A DNA stretch of 37,782 nucleotides, taken from IMG/VR virus record IMGVR_UViG_3300017950_000024, positions 1 to 37,782 of that record. One strand, written 5' to 3'. The DNA is from a virus. This document shows positions 28,797 to 37,046 of this stretch, piece by piece. Numbering within the stretch: position 1 is the first letter of the stretch; every line of letters begins with the position of its first letter. The notes under the pieces are model-generated. The model saw nothing but the letters and a program-made list of their open reading frames with translations. It had not been told where the DNA came from and ran no database searches. A program made the translations under genes and the position numbers.

Positions 28797-31048
28797 TGGC
28801 TTATAAACTTAATAAAACAGACGGAACACTTCTTACAGAATTAGTTGACGGGCAAATAGATACTACAACTTGCGATCTTACGTTAATAGGTAGAAACTAT
28901 GTAGGATTTGGTGAAGCATTTAACGAAAACTTAATTAAACTACTGGAAAATTTTTCAAGCGCAGGCGCACCTACTACACCTATTACAGGACAATTATGGT
29001 ATGATAGGTCAGAAGGTAGATTAAAAGTTTATGACGGAACAGGATTTAAGTCAAATGGACCAATTGTAAGTAGTTCGCAACCTCAAATGGTTGCAGGTGA
29101 TATATGGATTAATAATTTAACAAATAAATTATACTTTTATGACGGAACAGATTTAGTACTAGTTGGTCCTGTATATGACAATGCACAAGGAGTAAGTGGA
29201 TGGCAAGTAGATACTGTTCGCGATCGAAGTGCTGTTGACCATACGTTACTTAAAATGTTTGTAGGCGGCTCATTAGTTGCTTTCATTAGTAACGAAGAAT
29301 ACACACCGACAGTTGCTGAACAATCTTTATTACAAATTACAGGTGATGTTAGAAAAGGTATTAACATTGTTAACGAAGACGAGTTCCGTTTTTATGGAAT
29401 TTCTGATTCTACTAACTCTCTTGTTACAGATAAAATTGATCCTGATACAGGTTTACGTATTAAAAAGACAGCTTCTCAATTTTTACCATCAGATGAAGAA
29501 GAAGCAACGATGAGCGGATCGCTTAGAGTTAGAGGACCTGACGGTATTACACTTGGTCAATCAGGACAATTTTCAATTAAAGCAAACAGCGATGGTGCAA
29601 TTTTTCAAAACATTGCTCTAAATGATCAACTTAGATTTAGATTATTAAGTGATGTAGATTATGATGGATTAGTTCTTAGTCCGGCAACTAGAAGCCTTGG
29701 TATTAATCTTTCAGTAGACGAGCAACCAACTGCAAATTTAGATGTTCGCGGTGATGTTTTTATTAGTGGCGACCTAACAGTTCAAGGTGCTAATCAAGTA
29801 ATCGAAGCAACTACAGTTACTATTGACGATTATAATTTAGAATTAGGACACACTGATACTATTATAACTCTTACTGAACCTTTAAATTCGTCTACAGCAG
29901 GACAACTTATAGACGGTGAAAGAATTACACAAACAACAAGCGGAGCAAGAGCTAATTTTAAACGTATTTCAGATGACAGACAAACTTTATATCTAGAACC
30001 TATAAGTGGGTTATTTACTACTACTAGTGATAATCTAACAGCAGATACTAATGGATTATTCTACCAAGAAGATGGTGTTACTCCTGTATATGTTGATTCT
30101 GTTTCGCAACGAAATAACGACACAGCAAACGGGGCAGGTATTACAATTAAAGGCGAACCCGGTGCGAATGCTGACAAGACTATTGCATGGATAAACGACA
30201 CTGTTAATGGTACAAGTTGGACCCTTAATGATAATCTTAATCTTGTAGATGGTAAACAATACAGAATTAATGATGTTATGTTAATTCAAGAAAATTTCGG
30301 CGGCACTTTTTACGAATTAGGTGTTGACATTGAAGAAGCATTAGGTATACGAGATGTTGGCATTATGGATAGACTACGTATTCATAGTAGTATGACGTTA
30401 GACGAACTTACCGGAGTGCCTACAATTACTACAACTTCACCGTTAACTATTGATAGTTCAGGAACTATAACATTTAAAAATGGTGCAAGTACTGTAATGC
30501 TTACAGGGCTAACTACTACTAATTATACCACTGGCAATTTAACAGATGCAGCAAACAAAGATTATGTAGATACACAAATGGAAAGTGCAACAGTTGCACT
30601 AGCATTAGATACTACCGATATGCCACAAGCAGGATTTGGTTCTCTTGTAGAACAAGTTATTGATATTTTAGATTTCTTGCACCCAGCAGCAGAAAAACGT
30701 ATCGGTACATATGCAAGAGTGCATACTACATCATTTAGAGGAACAGTTGTTGACATTAATGTAGAAAGTACGATTGATACTACTTCAATAGGCGCTGATT
30801 TTAGCGACATTAACACAGTTGAACCGTATGGTGTTACCCCCGTAAGTGGAGGATCACCTAATCAGCAGTTAATATCAAATATTGGTTTTACAGGTGTTGC
30901 ATCAGGAAATGTTATACTAAACGCAGACGATGGCACTACACCGACACCAATTTCAACAAGGGTAAAAAGATTTTTTAAAGTCGTTGACAACGGCGGAACT
31001 AATGAATGGACGTCGTCCGCTACAGGACCAAACGGAGAAACACCGTAA
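28796..31048 (+). CDS. Tail fibre protein B (paralogue of A and C)
   Basis: This is a 750-residue fibre paralogue. The N-terminal third repeats the modules of its neighbours: LIGRNYVGFGEAFNENLIKL, LENFSS, GQLWYDRSEG, GDIWINNLTNKLYFYDG and SLLQITGDVRKGINIVNEDE. Near residue 320 is a shaft-like strand-turn segment (TANLDVRGDVFISGDLTVQG) that recurs in many phage fibres. It lacks the collar domain of protein A and the DLAEKY end of protein C; its last ~140 residues are beta-rich with no domain I recognise. ATG overlaps the upstream stop and is preceded by GGAGAAGAGG. It is probably a fibre or fibre-attachment protein acting alongside A and C. Confidence 0.7.
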   Translation: MAYKLNKTDGTLLTELVDGQIDTTTCDLTLIGRNYVGFGEAFNENLIKLLENFSSAGAPTTPITGQLWYDRSEGRLKVYDGTGFKSNGPIVSSSQPQMVAGDIWINNLTNKLYFYDGTDLVLVGPVYDNAQGVSGWQVDTVRDRSAVDHTLLKMFVGGSLVAFISNEEYTPTVAEQSLLQITGDVRKGINIVNEDEFRFYGISDSTNSLVTDKIDPDTGLRIKKTASQFLPSDEEEATMSGSLRVRGPDGITLGQSGQFSIKANSDGAIFQNIALNDQLRFRLLSDVDYDGLVLSPATRSLGINLSVDEQPTANLDVRGDVFISGDLTVQGANQVIEATTVTIDDYNLELGHTDTIITLTEPLNSSTAGQLIDGERITQTTSGARANFKRISDDRQTLYLEPISGLFTTTSDNLTADTNGLFYQEDGVTPVYVDSVSQRNNDTANGAGITIKGEPGANADKTIAWINDTVNGTSWTLNDNLNLVDGKQYRINDVMLIQENFGGTFYELGVDIEEALGIRDVGIMDRLRIHSSMTLDELTGVPTITTTSPLTIDSSGTITFKNGASTVMLTGLTTTNYTTGNLTDAANKDYVDTQMESATVALALDTTDMPQAGFGSLVEQVIDILDFLHPAAEKRIGTYARVHTTSFRGTVVDINVESTIDTTSIGADFSDINTVEPYGVTPVSGGSPNQQLISNIGFTGVASGNVILNADDGTTPTPISTRVKRFFKVVDNGGTNEWTSSATGPNGETP

Positions 31049-31066
31049 ACAGTTTAACGGGCAAAT

Positions 31067-31086
31067 ACGATAAATACTATTATCGT
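31067..31086 (+). promoter_or_regulatory. Late promoter box (GATAAATACT) within a 7-bp inverted repeat
   Basis: The 58-base gap before fibre C contains GATAAATACT at 31069-31078, the same core as at 6652 and 25982. ACGATAA (31067-31073) and TTATCGT (31080-31086) form a perfect inverted repeat around it with a 6-base centre. The box supports a late promoter for fibre C; the inverted repeat may be incidental. Confidence 0.5.
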
Positions 31087-31106
31087 AATAGGGGATATTA
31101 ACGAAA

Positions 31107-33737
31107 ATGGCATATACAATATTTAACACTAGAAATAACGAGATTGCAGTAGTAGAAGATGGTACTATTGATAACAGTACCGACCTAAAATTAATAGGTA
31201 AAAACTACGCAGGATACGGAGAAATACAAAATGAGAATTTTGTTTATCTTTTAGAAAACTTTGCTGGAGCAAATCAACCACCTAGGCCCATTGCAGGTCA
31301 GCTTTGGTTTGATACTGATGACAGCAAAATAAAAGTATATGACGGCAATGATGAAAATGTTTTTGTTCCCCTAGGAAATGTACACATCGGCGCAAAGCCA
31401 TCTGGTGCTGCAATTACCGCAGCAAATGTTAATAAAGGTGACTTATGGTGGGATGATGTTACTAGTCAATTATATGCACACAATGGCGCATTGTCAGGCG
31501 ATCCGTTTGTATTAATTGGGCCAAAAGGATCCCAAGCTGTTAGAACAGAAATTGTAGATACACTTGTATACGATAGCTTGTATGCAGGACAAGCAGATCC
31601 AACCCCTTATCAGCATCAAATTTTAAAAGGATATGTTGATGATTCAGTTATCTTTATTACAAGTAATGATGAATTTACATTAGATGATTCAAATGCTATT
31701 GCAGGATTTGATAGAATTAAAAAAGGTATTACGCTAGTTAATACAGAAAATGCAAACGACGGCGTAACAAGTGGTAATTATAGTTTCCACGGTAGTGCTT
31801 CTGATGCATTACGTTTAGGCGGAACACTTGCAGAAGAATTTGTACAACGTTCTAATCCTGTGTTTGTAACACAAGTAGATATTGACGACAATGACGGTTT
31901 ATTAATAGGCCCTAATAATGAAGTATTATTAAAAGTTGGCAGTGGAGAAGCAATTTTAGAATCTACTATTACTGGCGCCAAAATGAATTTTAAAGTTAAA
32001 GATGCAGGCGGAAGTACTGTTACACCTTTAACACTTACTGAAAACGGATTAATTCCAATATCAGATAACACATATAACATTGGTAGTACAAGTTTGCGTT
32101 GGAGCGAATTACATGTTGCTAACTTAAGAGGTGTTTCTGATAAAGCAGATAGTCTACTAAGTGACGGCACTTATAAAATTGCTACTAAAACTAACACAAA
32201 TGATTCAGTAGTTACTCGTGACAGTGTTGGCGATATATTTGCTACATCTTTCCGCGGAACACATCTTATTAATTCAACTGATACTAATGTTGCTGTAACA
32301 GGTAAGGTTACAAAGTCAGAAGGATTATTAATTGACGGAACAGATACTTTTGTTCCAGCTACTACATCATCGGTAGCAAACAGAGTTGTAGTACGTGACG
32401 GATCAGGAGAAGTTTTTGCAAATCAGTTTAACGGTTTAGCAACTAGAGCTGCTACAGTGCGTGTTCCTACAGGAATACCAGATCAATATGAACATAGATC
32501 TGCCGCAGTTGCAGACTTAGCAGCAGCACCAAATACAGTAGCAGTTCGTGATAATAACGGTAAACTATTTGCTACCGAATTTGTAGGCGCAGTTAATGGA
32601 GCAGCAAATACAGCCGCTGCTTGGACAACTGCAAGAACTATTACAGTTGACGGCGATGCAAACGGTATAGTTACACTAGATGGATCGCAAGATGTTACTC
32701 TTACATTAACAGTTGGAGCCAATCAAGTTGCGCTAGGAACAGATACTACTGGTAATTATGTAAACGGAATTAGCGTTTATAATAATGATCCGTATATGAA
32801 TATCTATGTTAATGCAGACTTAGATGGTGCAGCAACAGAAAATGCAGTTGTTCAATTAGGCATTGATGCAGATACTGCAAAACGTGCAAACACACTAGTC
32901 GCACGTGATGTTAACAACAAAATTATGGTCGGCGAAATTGATGCTGACGGTGACGTTACAGGTGACACAATTACAGCTAATGTTAGATTTGTAGGACACA
33001 TTAACCAAGCCGGCACTTCGAATGACGGGTGGTTTGATAATTTAACTGTTGGTACAATTAATGCTTCAAACTTTAATTTTGGTTCAAATATAACTGCTAT
33101 TACAAACGGTGGTACCGGTGCAACTACAGCAAGTAGTGCAAGAAGTAATTTAGATATCTATAGTAAATCGGAAGTTGATAATTTTGTTGCAGGAATTAAT
33201 GGCACGATCAGCGGAATATCAAGCGATAGAATTGAAAGTGGATCTACTAGAGTACTAGCAATTGAAGATTCTGATATTGTAATGCGTCGAGCTGGTACTA
33301 ATGTTGCAAGTGTAACTGAACAAGGAATTGTATTAGCATCTGGCTATAAATTTGTTGGTACTGCTACAGAAGCTGAATACGCTGACTTAGCAGAAAAATA
33401 TTCAACAGCTGAAGAACTACCATACGGAACAGTAGTAGCTGTTGGAATTGATGAAGAACATGATGTACAAGCTGCTAACCGAGGTGACATTGCAATTGGT
33501 GTTGTGTCAACAAACCCGGCTCTTATGATGAACAGCGAAGCAGAAGGACAGTACATTGGTCTAAAAGGACGTTTGCCAGTACGTGTAATTGGTCCTATTA
33601 AGAAAGGACAAGCAGTATACGTTGACGATAACGGTTGTGCAAGTACAGCAATTAACGGTGGCTCAATAGTAGGTGTTGCATTAGAAACTAATAGCGCAGA
33701 AGATGAAAAATTAGTTGAATGTGTTCTTAAAGTATAA
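31107..33737 (+). CDS. Tail fibre protein C with C-terminal DLAEKY-type domain
   Basis: This is an 876-residue third paralogue. The N-terminal third matches A and B: LIGKNYAGYGEIQNENFVYL, LENFAG, GQLWFDTDDSKIKVYDG and GDLWWDDVTSQLYAHNG. The middle has NTYNIGSTSLRWSELHVANL, a fibre motif it shares with A and with the minus-strand fibre, then shaft repeats. Residues ~753-876 carry YADLAEKYSTAEELPYGTVV and a compact beta domain ending in LVECVLKV. This resembles the C-terminal module of several phage fibres, in some of which (peptidase G2 type) it self-cleaves; I cannot see whether the catalytic residues are present. The ribosome-binding site (AGGGGA) is spaced rather far from the ATG. A strong terminator follows the stop. 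Confidence 0.75.
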   Translation: MAYTIFNTRNNEIAVVEDGTIDNSTDLKLIGKNYAGYGEIQNENFVYLLENFAGANQPPRPIAGQLWFDTDDSKIKVYDGNDENVFVPLGNVHIGAKPSGAAITAANVNKGDLWWDDVTSQLYAHNGALSGDPFVLIGPKGSQAVRTEIVDTLVYDSLYAGQADPTPYQHQILKGYVDDSVIFITSNDEFTLDDSNAIAGFDRIKKGITLVNTENANDGVTSGNYSFHGSASDALRLGGTLAEEFVQRSNPVFVTQVDIDDNDGLLIGPNNEVLLKVGSGEAILESTITGAKMNFKVKDAGGSTVTPLTLTENGLIPISDNTYNIGSTSLRWSELHVANLRGVSDKADSLLSDGTYKIATKTNTNDSVVTRDSVGDIFATSFRGTHLINSTDTNVAVTGKVTKSEGLLIDGTDTFVPATTSSVANRVVVRDGSGEVFANQFNGLATRAATVRVPTGIPDQYEHRSAAVADLAAAPNTVAVRDNNGKLFATEFVGAVNGAANTAAAWTTARTITVDGDANGIVTLDGSQDVTLTLTVGANQVALGTDTTGNYVNGISVYNNDPYMNIYVNADLDGAATENAVVQLGIDADTAKRANTLVARDVNNKIMVGEIDADGDVTGDTITANVRFVGHINQAGTSNDGWFDNLTVGTINASNFNFGSNITAITNGGTGATTASSARSNLDIYSKSEVDNFVAGINGTISGISSDRIESGSTRVLAIEDSDIVMRRAGTNVASVTEQGIVLASGYKFVGTATEAEYADLAEKYSTAEELPYGTVVAVGIDEEHDVQAANRGDIAIGVVSTNPALMMNSEAEGQYIGLKGRLPVRVIGPIKKGQAVYVDDNGCASTAINGGSIVGVALETNSAEDEKLVECVLKV

Positions 33738-33751
33738 GATACACTAGATAT

Positions 33752-33781
33752 AAAAAAAGGAGCGTAACTGCTCCTTTTTTT
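33752..33781. terminator. Bidirectional intrinsic terminator between converging fibre genes
   Basis: A7-GGAGC-GTAACT-GCTCC-T7 forms a perfect 12-bp inverted repeat with a 6-base loop, including the flanking A/T tracts. It lies 15 bases after the fibre C stop and 21 bases from the stop of the minus-strand fibre. Read from either strand it gives a GC stem followed by a U tract, so it can end both transcription units. Confidence 0.9.
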
Positions 33782-33801
33782 GTGACTTAATAAATTAATT
33801 A

Positions 33802-35511
33802 TTAATGTAAGTCGGCCCACGCACTTCCGTCATAAACTTGTAGTTTAGAAGTAGAAGTGTTAAAAATAACCATACCTGCTTCAGCAGTTAATGCGTCTCT
33901 TGTAGTGGTATCCATATTAGAAAATTTAACAGCAGTAGCAAAATCTGCAACTGTTTCTGTAATTTTTGTTTTAATTGCGTAGTTTGCACCGTTTTGTAAT
34001 TCATCTACATCATTAGGATCGCCTGAGTATTCTACAACAAAAAATCCTGTATTTGTTTCGCTTAACTGTGTTCTGTATTGTGCCGAATACGCTCTATCAC
34101 CAAACGCTGATACTTTACCATAAACCTCAAGATCATAATCACATTTTAGTGATGAATATATTTCCAAAGGCGTTGTAGAATCGTTTAAATCTGCTGCAAG
34201 GTAATTAGTAGTAATAGTAGTTGGATTAATATTATTCCATGATAAAATACTATTATCGTTAATGAAGATACCGTTAACATCTCCAATTTGTATTTCTTGG
34301 CTAGCACTAATTCTTGCATCAAATATTGCTTGAGGAGTAACTGTAATTGCACTTGAATCACTACTGTCGATGCTATTTGTAATAATATTACCTGTAACAG
34401 TACCTGTAACATCGCCTACAAGGTTATTATTTAAAGTACCGCTTATAACACTTGCTGGAATGTTTCCTGCTACAGCATCTACTAATAATGCACTGTCATC
34501 GGCAAAAACACTACCAGTTACATCACCGTCAAGTGTTCCTGTTGCTGTAATAGCACCTGTAAATGTTCCAGTGTGGTCACCATCAGCATTACCTGTTAGA
34601 TTACCTAATACGTTACCTGTAACATTTCCTGAGATAGTACCTGTTGTAGTAACATTAAATACTGAAAGTTCTGCGTCTGCAGGTCCTGTATTTGTTGCAA
34701 ATACCGTAACACCGCTTGAGCCTTTAATAGAACCAGTTACGTTACCAGTAACCTCGCCTGTTAAATTACCTGTAACATTGCCTGTTAAATTACCAGTAAG
34801 TGTATTATTAACTGCATCTATAATTAGTGTACTATCGTCTCCAAACACTGAACCTTTAGTATCACCTGTATGGTAACCTTGTGTATTACCTGTAACATCA
34901 CCAATTACTGAACCAGTGTGTGTTCCTGCTGTATCGCCGGTTACATCACCTGTTAAATTACCAGTAAGTGTATTAGCACTAACATCAACCATCACAGTTG
35001 AATTATCAGCAACTACATCTGCATTAATAGCAACAGCATCTATTTGTCCGTCAATTGTAGCACCGTTTGCATAAACGTTGCGCCATCTTTTAGACATAGT
35101 ACCTAAGTCGTAAGCAGTATCAGTTTCAGGAGTTATACTGCTATCAACTTGTGCTGTAATTGTTACTGTGTCACCTGGTGCATCACCAATATCAATATTA
35201 CCGCCTGCAACAATGTTTCCAGTTGCATTAATGTTTCCTGTAATATTAATATTACCTGTACCGACAACATCATTGCCGTTGAGGTCTAAATTTTGTTGCA
35301 AATCTAATGTTGAATTGATTGTGTCGGCAGTAATATATGTGCCAAGCACTGCACCTGCGTTGTCTGTAAGTTTGACACCGCCTGCCGTTGATCCATCACC
35401 GACGTACAGAGCATCTGTATCGGTTACATATATTAATTCGCCTTCTGCAAATACAACTCCACCGCCTGCAGTGCGTTCAGCATCGGTGCCTCGTCTTATT
35501 TGTAAAGCCAT
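33802..35511 (-). CDS. Tail fibre protein with GNLTG/GNVTG repeat shaft
   Basis: This is a 569-residue fibre on the opposite strand to the other fibres. The N-terminus MALQIRRGTDAER, followed by EGELIYVTDTDALYVGDGST, is a widespread phage fibre/tropism-determinant attachment motif. Next come shaft repeats, AYDLGTMSKRWRNVYANGAT, and at residues ~177-375 many short GNLTG, GDVTG and GNVTG units that probably form an extended beta structure. The C-terminus has GMVIFNTSTSKLQVYDGSAW, a common fibre end motif. ATG at 35511 follows AGGAG and a late-promoter-like box. It may be an alternative or additional receptor-binding fibre. Confidence 0.75.
   Translation of the reverse strand: MALQIRRGTDAERTAGGGVVFAEGELIYVTDTDALYVGDGSTAGGVKLTDNAGAVLGTYITADTINSTLDLQQNLDLNGNDVVGTGNINITGNINATGNIVAGGNIDIGDAPGDTVTITAQVDSSITPETDTAYDLGTMSKRWRNVYANGATIDGQIDAVAINADVVADNSTVMVDVSANTLTGNLTGDVTGDTAGTHTGSVIGDVTGNTQGYHTGDTKGSVFGDDSTLIIDAVNNTLTGNLTGNVTGNLTGEVTGNVTGSIKGSSGVTVFATNTGPADAELSVFNVTTTGTISGNVTGNVLGNLTGNADGDHTGTFTGAITATGTLDGDVTGSVFADDSALLVDAVAGNIPASVISGTLNNNLVGDVTGTVTGNIITNSIDSSDSSAITVTPQAIFDARISASQEIQIGDVNGIFINDNSILSWNNINPTTITTNYLAADLNDSTTPLEIYSSLKCDYDLEVYGKVSAFGDRAYSAQYRTQLSETNTGFFVVEYSGDPNDVDELQNGANYAIKTKITETVADFATAVKFSNMDTTTRDALTAEAGMVIFNTSTSKLQVYDGSAWADLH
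34385..34980 (-). repeat. Degenerate short tandem repeats encoding GNLTG/GNVTG units
   Basis: On the plus strand this reads as recurring 'ttacctgttaa' and 'ttacctgtaac' words at roughly 12-24-base spacing, in frame with the minus-strand fibre gene. Copies are imperfect and interrupted by spacer sequences such as FGDDSTLIIDAVNNTLTG. Repeat-mediated length change would stay in frame when whole codon multiples are lost or gained. Confidence 0.75.
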
Positions 35512-35546
35512 TCGTTAAACTCCTGATAACATATTTATTTGTTACA

Positions 35547-35557
35547 AGTATTTATCC
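35547..35557 (-). promoter_or_regulatory. Late promoter box (GGATAAATACT) for the minus-strand fibre
   Basis: Read on the minus strand, GGATAAATACT lies about 36 bases before the fibre ATG, in the 62-base gap after the upstream gene. It has the same ATAAATAC core as the plus-strand boxes. A second, weaker candidate, AAATAAATAT, lies a few bases downstream. Confidence 0.5.
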
Positions 35558-35573
35558 GATTGAACGGAATAGC

Positions 35574-35888
35574 TTATCTTCTTAGCTTAAGGAATTTTTT
35601 TGTTCTTGAAGTGATGTCGCGCTTAACTTTTTCTGTATTAAGTCTAAAGTCGACGTTTTGTATATGGTCTTGATACTGCTCGAATAATTCATCTAAAGAT
35701 TTTTCTAAATCTTCTACCTTATTCTTTTGAGTGTTAATATCTATATCCCAGATCTTGCCATCAACAAACTGCACTCTAACAGAATCGAGGTATTCGAGCG
35801 GAACTACATCGATTTCCACGTCTTCGAATACCTCGGGCCAATGGCTAATAACTTCGTCTGGGAGTTTTTTACTGGGCTTCTTGGGCAC
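35574..35888 (-). CDS. Conserved-looking hypothetical protein, probable GTG start
   Basis: The 104-residue protein is read from GTG at 35888, which overlaps the last 20 bases of the upstream gene. An in-frame ATG at 35966 would give 130 residues, but it lies deep inside the upstream gene, has no Shine-Dalgarno, and adds only a basic segment that looks like out-of-frame sequence. The start choice is tentative because the GTG also lacks a strong site. The N-terminus is Lys/Pro-rich, then DEVISHWPEVFEDVEIDVVP and YLDSVRVQFVDGKIWDIDI, followed by a coiled-coil-like acidic helix and a basic end (TSRTKKFLKLRR). I do not recognise the family. It is the last gene before a late promoter. Confidence 0.6.
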   Translation of the reverse strand: MPKKPSKKLPDEVISHWPEVFEDVEIDVVPLEYLDSVRVQFVDGKIWDIDINTQKNKVEDLEKSLDELFEQYQDHIQNVDFRLNTEKVKRDITSRTKKFLKLRR

Positions 35889-36480
35889 TAGACTTGGTCT
35901 TCTTTTTAGTCGGCACAAGTTTTTCTGCTTGTTCTCTAAGGCTCTTTGCCTCTTTAAACAATGCATCTGCTTGTGAACGATACTGTGCAGCCAAGTCGTC
36001 GTCGCTTAAAACTCCGTCAACTGATGTAGTTGCATAGTCAGCAGCCGGATCAATTGTTCTAGTTTCTTGTACTGGTTGAACTGTTCGACCATCAGGACCT
36101 TTTAATGCTAGATCCGCAACAGTAACACCTTTTTGTTCAGCAATCATCTTGTTTAGTTCTGCAAGATTAACTGAACTAGCAGTGTCAGGGGTCATTTCGA
36201 TAGTATCAGTTTTTACTTTCGTAAGTTTACCATAACGTTGCATACCTGCTAACATATTCAAGCCATCCGACAATGTAGTACGTGCCATAGCTTCTGCAAA
36301 TTCGTATGCATTTTGTCCTGCATTTGATTCAAGAGCTTTCATCAAATCGTCATGTTGTGCTGCATCTAAAGCAGAAGTTGGAATTACTAAGCAATAGTCA
36401 GGATCTCCTGGAATTACTCTGTATGCTACTACTACTTTTCTTCCTGTCGCTGCATTACGACCTACGTGTTTTAGAGCCAT
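35869..36480 (-). CDS. Hypothetical protein, possibly virion-associated
   Basis: This is a 203-residue soluble protein. Residues ~1-60 look globular (GRKVVVAYRVIPGDPDYCLV, ALDAAQHDDLMKALES). A helical middle follows (EFAEAMARTTLSDGLNMLAG), then a Thr/Asp-rich linker with VQETRTIDPAADYATTSVDG, and a charged coiled-coil-like C-terminal helix ending in a Lys-rich tail. ATG at 36480 follows AAGGAGAG, which lies inside the 3' end of the upstream gene 2 bases away, so the two are probably translationally coupled. I do not recognise a family. It is grouped with a VWA protein and fibre gene, which hints at assembly or structure, but no function can be assigned. Confidence 0.65.
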   Translation of the reverse strand: MALKHVGRNAATGRKVVVAYRVIPGDPDYCLVIPTSALDAAQHDDLMKALESNAGQNAYEFAEAMARTTLSDGLNMLAGMQRYGKLTKVKTDTIEMTPDTASSVNLAELNKMIAEQKGVTVADLALKGPDGRTVQPVQETRTIDPAADYATTSVDGVLSDDDLAAQYRSQADALFKEAKSLREQAEKLVPTKKKTKSSAQEAQ

Positions 36481-36482
36481 AA

Positions 36483-36722
36483 TTACTCTCCTTTAGGTTC
36501 TTCCTTGGGCTCTTGCTGTGCGGCTACTGCACCTAAGAAAGATTCCAATTTGTTATATGTTGTACCAACAACAGCCATTTCGTTTGCTTTAAATGCACCA
36601 CGAGAGCTTGCTACGTCAATAATCTGCTTGATAGCAGTTAGGTCTTGTACTGTAAGCTCAGCCGCTGCTGGCGCTTGAGTTGTTGTTTCTGCTTCTGTTG
36701 CTTGAGTTTTTTCATCAGCCAT
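36483..36722 (-). CDS. Small hypothetical protein with disordered flanks
   Basis: This is a 79-residue acidic protein. Residues 1-22 are Thr/Ala/Glu-rich and look disordered. Residues ~23-67 form a compact helical core (LTVQDLTAIKQIIDVASSRG, AFKANEMAVVGTTYNKLESF). The last ~12 residues are Glu/Pro/Lys-rich. ATG at 36722 follows AAGGAGA. It lies 2 bases upstream of the 203-residue gene. Similar small proteins are, as far as I recall, common in marine T4-like phages without known function. Confidence 0.65.
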   Translation of the reverse strand: MADEKTQATEAETTTQAPAAAELTVQDLTAIKQIIDVASSRGAFKANEMAVVGTTYNKLESFLGAVAAQQEPKEEPKGE

Positions 36723-36736
36723 AAGTTTTCTCCTTG

Positions 36737-36752
36737 TATAATATTATATATG
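36737..36752 (-). promoter_or_regulatory. Possible promoter -10-like palindrome
   Basis: The 39-base gap before the 79-residue gene holds the perfect palindrome TATAATATTATA (36737-36748) next to GCATATA. It could supply a sigma-70-like -10 element for the three small minus-strand genes. No clear -35 was seen and the DNA is A+T-rich, so this is weak. Confidence 0.25.
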
Positions 36753-36761
36753 CGTACTTAA

Positions 36762-37046
36762 TTATTTGTACTTTAAAAGTGGACATGCTAACATGAAATA
36801 ACTCATTTCTTTTGAGTCTTCAAATCCCACTTTCATTAGTGTTTCTACTTTACTAGTTTTTGTTGATATGTCAACAGTTTTCCCAACAAAGTATCTTCCT
36901 TTTAGATTTTTTGCTATCCATTTATTTAATGATTCTTCAATGTTGTAAGTGTAAGGAATGGATATGTATTCAAAGTAAGGAACAATTACAGATGACTTCC
37001 TTACTTTGAATAAGTTTAAAGCATTTGGTTCTTTTATCTTAGGCAC
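36762..37046 (-). CDS. Hypothetical protein, probable GTG start overlapping the VWA gene
   Basis: This is read as 94 residues from GTG at 37046, which overlaps the last 8 bases of the VWA gene and is preceded by GAGGAA (37051-37056) at 4-base spacing. In-frame ATGs at 37100 and 37091 would add 18 or 15 residues, but they lack a ribosome-binding site and lie inside the VWA frame. The protein contains KVRKSSVIVPYFEYISIPY, NIEESLNKWIAKNLKGRYF, and ends with MSYFMLACPLLKYK. It is basic and probably globular. I do not recognise the family. Confidence 0.65.
   Translation of the reverse strand: MPKIKEPNALNLFKVRKSSVIVPYFEYISIPYTYNIEESLNKWIAKNLKGRYFVGKTVDISTKTSKVETLMKVGFEDSKEMSYFMLACPLLKYK

Noticed and set aside
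31778-32170. A 130-codon minus-strand frame inside fibre C
   Set aside because: It is antisense to the conserved fibre shaft and has no supporting motif or start signal.
33344-33820. A 158-codon minus-strand open frame antisense to the end of fibre C
   Set aside because: It lies opposite a well-supported fibre domain, crosses the terminator hairpin, and its translation is Ser/Pro/Thr-rich antisense-like sequence with no recognisable motif.
34370-34876. A 168-codon plus-strand open frame opposite the minus-strand fibre
   Set aside because: Its Pro-Val-Thr-rich translation is the mirror of the GNLTG repeats; the open frame results from the repeat bias, not from selection on that strand.
34385-34980. 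Repeated words resembling a CRISPR array
   Set aside because: The repeats are short, degenerate, in frame with a fibre gene and without uniform spacers; they are coding repeats.
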